Of a DNA stretch of 39,863 nt, positions 34,194 through 39,863 are shown in pieces. The translations under genes and the position numbers were made by a program. Under the pieces are notes generated by a model. That model was not told where the DNA came from, did no database searches, and worked only from the letters and a program-made list of their open reading frames with translations. The stretch is taken from NCBI GenBank assembly GCA_021826225.1, contig JAKBAV010000010.1, forward strand, positions 1 through 39,863. Reading direction: 5' to 3'. Within the stretch, counting starts at the first letter, position 1; every line of letters starts with the position of its first letter. The DNA is from Pseudomonadota bacterium (GTDB taxonomy: Bacteria > Pseudomonadota > Alphaproteobacteria > Acetobacterales > Acetobacteraceae).

Positions 34194-35281
34194 TGGCTGA
34201 CCCACCAGGTATCGATGGCGGCCTCGAACAGCGCCCGCGCCTGGACATGCCGCACGGCGCTCAGCGCGTCATCAAGGAAGGCGCGGATCAGCAGCGCGCG
34301 CGCCTGCGCCTCGGGGATGCCGCGCGAGCGCAGGTAGAAAACTTGGTCCTCATCAAGCGCGCCGATGGTGGCGCCATGGCTGCATTTCACGTCATCGGCG
34401 TAAATTTTCAGCTCCGGCTTGATATCCATCTCGGCATGTTCCGAGAGCAGCAAGGCTTGGCTCATCTGATAGCCATCGGTCTTCTGCGCTATACGATCGA
34501 CCTCGATGCGCCCCTGGAAAACGCCCCGCGCAAGGCCCGACAACACTGATTTCACGGTCTGGCGCGAGGCGCAACACGGCGCCCGGTGCGCGACAACCGT
34601 AGTGAAATCACCATGCTGTTCCCGGTTGAGAAGCTGCACGGCGTTGAGATGGGCAGCCGCTTCCTCACCCATAAGGGTGGCGTGAATTTCCGTGCGCGAA
34701 AGTCTGGCTCCGATGATGGCGGAAAAATGCTCGTAGGCTGCGCCGGCTTCGATATGCGCGCGAATGGTGGCAAGGCCGAAAGCCGCGCGGCTCTCATCCT
34801 GCAGCCGGTAATGCGCGAGCTTCGCACCAGCTTCCAACCTTATGTCCATGACAGGATTATGCCAGTATAAACCATCACCTTTCGCAATATCGATGATGGT
34901 GAGTGATGCTCCCCGCCCGAGATGTATGCGATGGCGCAGATGCACCGCAAACGGCGCCTCACCGCTCGCATGCGAGACAAGCAGTATGGCACCGGCATCG
35001 ACGCCATCCGGCACGTCAATCGTCAGCCCGGCCTGTGCACTTTCCGCGTTGATCTGCGCCAGCGGCAGATCACCCGTTTCATGGACCGGTGAAAACTCCG
35101 GCATCGGCAGGGTGGAAGCGTGACTGTAGCGGCCATTGATGAACACGGCGCGCGGAAGCCCAAGATCAGGCAGAGCGGCCGGCGCAACCCCGAGGCCGGC
35201 CTCGGAAAAATTTATCTCCGCAAGCGGCGTCAGATCCGTATAGCGCCAGGCTTCCAGTTTTTTGAGCGGCAACGCTGTCAT
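34190..35281 (-). CDS. sufD: Fe-S cluster assembly protein SufD
   Basis: Scaffold partner in SufBC2D. The 363-residue protein has the right-handed beta-helix core and a C-terminal helical domain with IYADDVKCSHGATIGALDEDQVFYLRSRGI, the conserved SufD/SufB signature that includes the essential Cys/His pair. The N terminus LKKLEAWRYTDL is family typical. ATG 35281 begins 1 bp after the sufC stop. The earlier open frame lies inside sufC. Confidence 0.94.
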   Translation of the reverse strand: MTALPLKKLEAWRYTDLTPLAEINFSEAGLGVAPAALPDLGLPRAVFINGRYSHASTLPMPEFSPVHETGDLPLAQINAESAQAGLTIDVPDGVDAGAILLVSHASGEAPFAVHLRHRIHLGRGASLTIIDIAKGDGLYWHNPVMDIRLEAGAKLAHYRLQDESRAAFGLATIRAHIEAGAAYEHFSAIIGARLSRTEIHATLMGEEAAAHLNAVQLLNREQHGDFTTVVAHRAPCCASRQTVKSVLSGLARGVFQGRIEVDRIAQKTDGYQMSQALLLSEHAEMDIKPELKIYADDVKCSHGATIGALDEDQVFYLRSRGIPEAQARALLIRAFLDDALSAVRHVQARALFEAAIDTWWVSQ

Positions 35282-35282
35282 G

Positions 35283-36026
35283 TCATGCCGCTTCCAGCCC
35301 GGTATAGCCATGCGCTTCCAGCTCCAGCGCCAGCGCGGCGGAGCCGCTGCGGATAATGCGCCCGCCGACCAGCACATGCACCACATCCGGCACGATATAG
35401 TCGAGCAGGCGCTGGTAATGCGTGATCACCAGCGCCGCGAAACGCGCACTCCGCAGGGCATTCACGCCATCGGCGACGATTTTGAGCGCATCGATATCCA
35501 GGCCGGAATCGGTCTCATCGAGAATGGCGAGGCCCGGCTGCAGCAGCGCCATCTGCAGCATCTCATTGCGCTTCTTCTCGCCACCGGAAAAGCCGACATT
35601 TACATTGCGCTTGAGAAAATCCTCCTTCATGGAGAGATTCTTGATGGCGGCGCGGGCAACCTTCAAAAACGCCACGGCATCCATCTCCGCCTCGCCGCGC
35701 TTGCGGCGCACGGCATTCACGGCGGTGCGCAGAAAATTCGCATTGCCGACACCAGGCAGCTCCACAGGGTACTGAAACGCCAGGAAAATACCCGCGGCGG
35801 CACGGTCTTCCGGTGCCAAAGCCAGCACATCCTGGCTATTATAAAACACCTCGCCCTGCGTCACCTCATAGCCATCGCGGCCTGAGAGCACGTAGGAGAG
35901 TGTCGATTTGCCGGCGCCATTGGGGCCCATGATGGCATGGATTTCGCCATCCGGCACGGTCAGGTTCACCCCTTTCAGGATTTCCTTGTCACCAATGCGC
36001 GCATGCAGATTCTTGATTTCCAACAT
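35283..36026 (-). CDS. sufC: Fe-S cluster assembly ATPase SufC
   Basis: ABC-type ATPase of the SUF scaffold, 247 residues. Walker A is GPNGAGKST at 34-42, the signature is FSGGEKKRNEM, and Walker B is LAILDETDSGLDID with the SufC-specific features. It is cytoplasmic, without a transmembrane partner. ATG 36026 overlaps the sufB stop as TGATG. Confidence 0.97.
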   Translation of the reverse strand: MLEIKNLHARIGDKEILKGVNLTVPDGEIHAIMGPNGAGKSTLSYVLSGRDGYEVTQGEVFYNSQDVLALAPEDRAAAGIFLAFQYPVELPGVGNANFLRTAVNAVRRKRGEAEMDAVAFLKVARAAIKNLSMKEDFLKRNVNVGFSGGEKKRNEMLQMALLQPGLAILDETDSGLDIDALKIVADGVNALRSARFAALVITHYQRLLDYIVPDVVHVLVGGRIIRSGSAALALELEAHGYTGLEAA

Positions 36027-37459
36027 CAGCCGACCGAGCCTTCCAGCGAAACAGATAAGAGTTTTTGCGCCTCGACGGCAAATTCCATCGGCAGCTCCTT
36101 CAGCACATCCTTGCAAAAACCATTGACAATAAGTCCCACCGCATCCTCCTGCGAAAGCCCGCGTGACCGGCAGTAGAACAGCTGATCCTCGGCGATCTTT
36201 GAGGTCGTGGCTTCATGCTCGACCTTGGCGGAAGCATTGCGGCTCTCGATATAGGGCACGGTATGGGCACCACATTCATTGCCGATCAGCAGCGAATCGC
36301 ATTGGGTGAAATTCCGCGCACCGGACGCGCTCGCGAGAATTTTCACCAGGCCGCGATAGGTGTTGTCCGACTTGCCGGCCGAAATCCCCTTGGAGATGAT
36401 CGTGCTCGTCGTGTTGCGCCCGATATGGATCATCTTCGTGCCGGTATCGGCCTGCTGGTGATTATTCGTCAGCGCCACGGAGTAGAACTCGCCCACCGAG
36501 CCCTCGCCCAGCAGCACGCAGGATGGGTATTTCCAGGTGATCGCGGAGCCCGTTTCCACCTGCGTCCATGAAATCTTCGAGTCGCGCCCACGGCAGGCGC
36601 CGCGCTTGGTCACGAAATTATAAATCCCGCCGCGTCCGTCCGCATCGCCGGGATACCAGTTCTGCACGGTGGAATATTTGATTTTCGCCGAATCCAGCGC
36701 CACCAGCTCAACCACCGCGGCATGCAACTGGTTTTCATCGCGCATCGGCGCCGTGCAGCCTTCGAGATAGGAAACACTGGCCTCATCATCGGCGATGATC
36801 AGCGTGCGTTCGAACTGGCCGGTATTGCGCGCATTGATGCGGAAATAGGTCGATAATTCCATGGGGCAGCGCACGCCTTTTGGAATATACACGAAGCTGC
36901 CATCGGAAAACACGGCGGAATTCAGCGCGGCAAAATAATTATCATGCATCGGCACCACGGAGCCGAGATATTTGCGTACCAGCTCAGGATACTCCCGCAC
37001 CGCTTCCGAAAGAGGGCAGAATATCACACCGGATTTCGAGAGGGTTTCGCGGAACGTGGTGGCGACCGAAACGGAGTCGAAAACCGCATCCACCGCCACG
37101 CCGGCCAATGCGGCGCGTTCATTCAGCGGGATGCCGAGTTTCTCATAGGTCCGCAGCAGCTCAGGGTCGACATCATCGAGCGATTTCGGCTGCTCCCTGG
37201 CCGGTGCCGCGTAATAATAAAGGTCGTTATAATCGATCGGCGGATGCGAGATATGCGCCCAATCGGGCTCCTCCATGCGCAGCCACAGCCGGTAGGCTTT
37301 CAGGCGCCATTCCAGCATCCATGCCGGCTCGCTCTTCTTGGCGGAGATCAACCGCACGATGTCTTCCGACAAGCCGCGCGGGAACTCCTCCATCAGAATA
37401 TCGGTGGTAAACCCATATTGGTATTTGGCGGAGGCAAGCTCCTGCATGGAAGCGGACAT
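36026..37459 (-). CDS. sufB: Fe-S cluster assembly scaffold protein SufB
   Basis: The 477-residue SufB has the N-terminal [10 protein letters not shown] and [15 protein letters not shown] segments, [42 protein letters not shown], and the C-terminal [29 protein letters not shown]. These carry the cluster-binding Cys/Glu region. It lies 3 bp after the Rrf2 regulator and starts at ATG 37459. Confidence 0.96.
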   Translation of the reverse strand: MSASMQELASAKYQYGFTTDILMEEFPRGLSEDIVRLISAKKSEPAWMLEWRLKAYRLWLRMEEPDWAHISHPPIDYNDLYYYAAPAREQPKSLDDVDPELLRTYEKLGIPLNERAALAGVAVDAVFDSVSVATTFRETLSKSGVIFCPLSEAVREYPELVRKYLGSVVPMHDNYFAALNSAVFSDGSFVYIPKGVRCPMELSTYFRINARNTGQFERTLIIADDEASVSYLEGCTAPMRDENQLHAAVVELVALDSAKIKYSTVQNWYPGDADGRGGIYNFVTKRGACRGRDSKISWTQVETGSAITWKYPSCVLLGEGSVGEFYSVALTNNHQQADTGTKMIHIGRNTTSTIISKGISAGKSDNTYRGLVKILASASGARNFTQCDSLLIGNECGAHTVPYIESRNASAKVEHEATTSKIAEDQLFYCRSRGLSQEDAVGLIVNGFCKDVLKELPMEFAVEAQKLLSVSLEGSVG

Positions 37460-37462
37460 GGA

Positions 37463-37900
37463 TCAGGCAACCTCAGACAGGCGCAAGCCAGGGGGCAAGG
37501 CCGCCTGCGCCATATCGGCAAGAGTGATATTCTGGAGCGCATCACGGATCGCGGTATTCACCGGGTCCCAGCGGCCGGCCACCGGGCATAGGGTCTGGCT
37601 CTCGCAGGTCCCGGCGGAGCCCTCCACGCAGGAGGTCAAAGCGATGGGCCCGTCAATGGCGACGATAATCTCCGCGACCGTGATATCCGACAGCTTGCGG
37701 CCCAGCCGGTAGCCGCCCCGCGCCCCGCGCGTGGAGGTAACAAGCCCCTGCCCCGCGAGCGATTTCAATACCTTGGCCACGGTGGGTTCGGGCACGCCAA
37801 TCGCCGCCGCAATGCCCGGCGAGGTCGCAACACCTTCCGCCGCGGAGAGGCGCACGAGCGCCGCAACGGCATAATCTGTCAGGCGTGAGAGTTTCAGCAT
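37463..37900 (-). CDS. Rrf2 family regulator of the SUF operon
   Basis: A 145-residue winged-helix regulator: MLKLSRLTDYAVAALVRLS at the start, TVAKVLKSLAGQGLVTSTRGARGGYRL as recognition helix and wing, then cluster ligands C91, C99 and C105 (spacing x7 and x5). That pattern fits the SUF-associated Rrf2/IscR-like group sensing Fe-S status. ATG 37900 follows GGAG; an adjacent in-frame TTG is less likely. It is the first gene of the operon, and a perfect inverted repeat lies just upstream, suggesting autoregulation of the whole SUF set. Confidence 0.92.
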   Translation of the reverse strand: MLKLSRLTDYAVAALVRLSAAEGVATSPGIAAAIGVPEPTVAKVLKSLAGQGLVTSTRGARGGYRLGRKLSDITVAEIIVAIDGPIALTSCVEGSAGTCESQTLCPVAGRWDPVNTAIRDALQNITLADMAQAALPPGLRLSEVA

Positions 37901-37915
37901 CAACGCTCCAATTAA

Positions 37916-37934
37916 CAGGACGATTTAAGTCCTG
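37916..37934. promoter_or_regulatory. perfect inverted repeat, candidate operator for the SUF Rrf2 regulator
   Basis: CAGGAC (37916-37921) and GTCCTG (37929-37934) form a perfect 6-bp dyad with 7 bp between. It begins 16 bp upstream of the regulator ATG and encloses the candidate -10 box TTAAAT of the minus-strand promoter. Position and symmetry suit a homodimeric Rrf2 regulator; no binding data are implied. Confidence 0.55.
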
Positions 37935-37951
37935 ATTGCCAGATGGGGCAA
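37923..37951 (-). promoter_or_regulatory. candidate promoter of the SUF operon
   Basis: On the minus strand TTGCCC (37946-37951) and TTAAAT (37923-37928) are spaced by 17 bp, each four of six matches. The predicted start is about 37916, leaving a short leader with TTGGAG before ATG 37900. Another -35-like TTGACG lies at 37963-37968 but has no good -10. The -10 sits inside the inverted repeat. Confidence 0.4.
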
Positions 37952-37964
37952 AGAGGCCTCCGCG

Positions 37965-38591
37965 TCAACCCATTTCCGCTATGCGCTGGAGCAACTCCTG
38001 GGCGGTGCCGGCGGTATGCACAGCCTCGGCCACGCCATAGCCCCAGCTGCAAAAAACCGCCTCCAGCCGCAGGCCGGCCGCGGCGGCCAGGTCATTGGCA
38101 TGATCGCCGACCATGATGGCGCCGCTGACCTCCATTTCAGCCAATGTGGCGGCCAGGTGGCGCGGGTCCGGCTTTTTGTAAGGCGTTGAATCACCCCCGA
38201 TGACGGCGGCAAAACAGCGGGTAAGGCCCAGTACGTCGAGAATGCGCGTGGTCGGGCCGATGGGCTTGTTGGTGCAGAGGCCAAGCTGGCGGCCCTCGGC
38301 GCGCAACGCCTGCAAAACCGCCTCCATGCCGGGGTAGCACCTAGTCTCACGCACCGGGTTTTCCTGGTAATCGGCGATAAAGGCGGCCAGGTGCCGGGAT
38401 TCCGCGCGGGCGCCGTGTGCACCAAAACCGCGTTCCAGCAACTGCCGCGCGCCATCGCCGATCATGCCGCGCACCACCTCCAGGCTGAGCGGCGCCAGGC
38501 CCTCGGCGGCGAGGATACGGTTGAGCACGGCGGCGATGTCCGGGGCGGAGTCGATCAGGGTTCCATCAAGGTCGAACACCACCGCGCGCAT
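37965..38591 (-). CDS. gph: phosphoglycolate phosphatase (HAD family)
   Basis: HAD hydrolase of 208 residues that dephosphorylates 2-phosphoglycolate, a product of oxidative DNA-end repair and glycolate metabolism. Motif I DLDGT with D7 and D9, motif II region CTNKP, the motif III lysine in KKPDPRHL, and motif IV GDHANDLAAA are present, with an alpha-helical cap from about 15 to 85. ATG 38591 begins exactly at the conserved first strand. It is divergent from glmS over 94 bp and lies upstream of the SUF regulator with 64 bp between. Confidence 0.9.
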   Translation of the reverse strand: MRAVVFDLDGTLIDSAPDIAAVLNRILAAEGLAPLSLEVVRGMIGDGARQLLERGFGAHGARAESRHLAAFIADYQENPVRETRCYPGMEAVLQALRAEGRQLGLCTNKPIGPTTRILDVLGLTRCFAAVIGGDSTPYKKPDPRHLAATLAEMEVSGAIMVGDHANDLAAAAGLRLEAVFCSWGYGVAEAVHTAGTAQELLQRIAEMG

Positions 38592-38634
38592 GACATACTC
38601 CGTTGTATTTCGTGACCGCGCCGGGCTTTGACAC

Positions 38635-38670
38635 AAACCCAGCCACGGCGCTACCGCTGGGGCGGGTTTT
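38635..38670 (+). terminator. stem-loop ending in TTTT in the glmS leader (candidate terminator or attenuator)
   Basis: AAACCC (38635-38640) pairs with GGGTTT (38664-38669), extended inward by GCC (38642-38644) with GGC (38661-38663) around a bulged A; TTTT ends at 38670, 15 bases before the glmS ATG. TTGACA, a perfect -35 match, lies at 38628-38633; if it were the promoter, only half the hairpin would be transcribed. The two readings compete. Confidence 0.35.
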
Positions 38671-38685
38671 CCAGGGGTAGGCTAT

Positions 38686-39863
38686 ATGTGCGGTATTGTC
38701 GGTGTTGTGGGCGGCGGTCAGGCGGCGCCTTTATTGCTCGATGGATTACAGCGCCTGGAATACCGGGGCTACGACTCCTCCGGCATCGCAACGCTGGTGA
38801 ATGGCCATATCGAGCGCCGCCGCGCCGAGGGCAAGCTGAAAAACCTCACCGCCGTACAGGCGGCAAGTCCGCTCGCGGGTACCACCGGCATCGGCCATAC
38901 GCGCTGGGCAACGCATGGCGCCCCAACCGAGGGCAACGCCCACCCCCATGCCACCGCGCGCGTGGCGGTGGTGCACAATGGCATCATCGAAAATTTCCTC
39001 GCCCTGCGCGCCGAACTTGAGGCTGCCGGACAGACTTTCTCGTCCGAGACGGATACCGAGGTTGTGGCGCAGCTTCTGGACCTTTTGCTTACCCAGGGGC
39101 TGGACCCGGTGGAAGCCGCCAAAACCGCTTTCGCCAAGCTTGAAGGCGCCTATGCGCTGGCACTGATTTTCGCCGGCCACCCGGAGCTGATGATCGGCGC
39201 GCAACGCGGCGCCCCTCTGGCCGTCGGGTTCGGGGAAGCGGAAATGTATCTGGGCTCGGACGCGCTGGCGCTGGCGCCGCTGACGCGCGAGATCGCCTAT
39301 CTGGAAGATGGCGACTGGGCGGTGGTGAACCGCGAGGGGGCAATATTCTACGACCAGAACAACAACCCGGTCACGCGCGCCAAAAAACTCACGGCGCTCA
39401 CGGGCGCCTCAATCGGCAAGGGCAATTTCCGGCATTTCATGGAGAAGGAGCTGCACGAGCATCCCGTCGTCATCGGCGATGTGCTGCACCGCATGCTCGA
39501 TAATGGCGTGGCCGCCCTGCCCGGCCTGCCGTTTGATCTCGCCGCCGTTAAGCGCATCACGCTCAGCGCCTGCGGCTCGGCCTTCTATGCCGGACTCACG
39601 GCGAAATTCTGGCTGGAAAATGTCTCGCGCGTACCGGTCGAGGCCGATGTCGCGAGTGAATTCCGCTACCGCACGCCGCCAATGGATGCTGGCGGCCTCG
39701 GCCTGCTGGTAAGCCAGAGCGGCGAGACGGCGGATACGCTGGCCGCATTGCGCTACATGAAAAGCGAAGGGCAGACGATACTCTCGGTATTGAACGTACC
39801 GGAAAGCTCCATGGCGCGTGAATCCGATGCCGTGCTGGAAACCATTGCGGGGCCGGAAATCGG
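38686..39863 (+). CDS. glmS: glutamine--fructose-6-phosphate aminotransferase (isomerizing), 3' end beyond window
   Basis: Makes glucosamine-6-phosphate, feeding UDP-GlcNAc and peptidoglycan. The 392 residues seen include the N-terminal nucleophile Cys2 in MCGIVGVVG, RLEYRGYDSSG, GHTRWATHG, HNGIIEN, and then the linker and first SIS domain (MEKELHEHPVV, SACGSAFYAG, VSQSGETADT, SARE-like region). AGGGG lies about nine bases before the ATG. The frame runs to the window edge without a stop. glmU, often adjacent, is not between gph and glmS here. Confidence 0.97.
   Translation, partial: MCGIVGVVGGGQAAPLLLDGLQRLEYRGYDSSGIATLVNGHIERRRAEGKLKNLTAVQAASPLAGTTGIGHTRWATHGAPTEGNAHPHATARVAVVHNGIIENFLALRAELEAAGQTFSSETDTEVVAQLLDLLLTQGLDPVEAAKTAFAKLEGAYALALIFAGHPELMIGAQRGAPLAVGFGEAEMYLGSDALALAPLTREIAYLEDGDWAVVNREGAIFYDQNNNPVTRAKKLTALTGASIGKGNFRHFMEKELHEHPVVIGDVLHRMLDNGVAALPGLPFDLAAVKRITLSACGSAFYAGLTAKFWLENVSRVPVEADVASEFRYRTPPMDAGGLGLLVSQSGETADTLAALRYMKSEGQTILSVLNVPESSMARESDAVLETIAGPEI

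Noticed and set aside
38686-38720. glmS ribozyme-like control upstream of glmS
   Set aside because: The gap of 94 bp to gph is too short and lacks the ribozyme core; only a simple hairpin is present.

Overview
The window is a GC-rich, densely coded bacterial chromosome segment with very short intergenic gaps, many 1-8 bp stop/start overlaps and nothing mobile. Gene content and order point to an alphaproteobacterium: divergent tyrS/anmK, fabI-aroC, divergent dgt/erpA, a dgt-argS-SPOR-nagZ-M50-scpA-scpB...tatB-tatC-serS run, and an Rrf2-led SUF operon. Acetobacteraceae (Acidocella/Acidiphilium-like) is my best guess for the family. That placement is inference from protein flavour and gene order, not from any search.

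Layout. 1-623: 3' part of a SAM methyltransferase gene interrupted by an in-frame TGA. 620-6822: tyrS, anmK, an STT3-like GT-C membrane protein coupled to a membrane-anchored FMN glutamate-synthase-like protein, and a Cys phosphatase. 6970-9532: accessory genes (cytochrome P450, cupin, GNAT acetyltransferase). 9547-15708: envelope and housekeeping genes, namely phoR coupled to an LpoA/YraM-like lipoprotein, rsmI, pdxH, fabI and aroC. 15803-20808: a metabolic accessory block with a four-gene operon (short-chain dehydrogenase/epimerase, ABM monooxygenase-fold protein, SnoaL-like protein, SMP-30 lactonase), then an epoxide hydrolase, a VOC protein and a DJ-1/PfpI protein. 20812-30668: a long minus-strand run of core genes (dgt, argS, SPOR protein, nagZ, M50 protease, scpA, scpB, chaC-like, tatB, tatC, serS). 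30728-32191: erpA and xthA on the plus strand, converging on sufA. 31823-37900: a SUF operon in the order regulator-sufB-C-D-S-U-T-A. 37965-39863: gph and the start of glmS.

How the genes work together. Most of the window is core machinery: aminoacylation, chromosome segregation, Tat export, Fe-S assembly, peptidoglycan recycling (anmK, nagZ, glmS), and fatty acid and chorismate synthesis. The Fe-S section is the most coherent system. A cysteine-bearing Rrf2 regulator lies beside a perfect inverted repeat over a plausible -10, followed by eight SUF genes including a SufU-type scaffold more familiar from Gram-positive bacteria. The least explained parts are the 15.8-18.5 kb operon, the missing tatA (its usual place holds a ChaC-like gene), the STT3-like protein coupled to an FMN oxidoreductase, and several short palindromes at starts of accessory or Fe-S genes. 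I saw no rRNA, tRNA, CRISPR array, insertion sequence or prophage gene.
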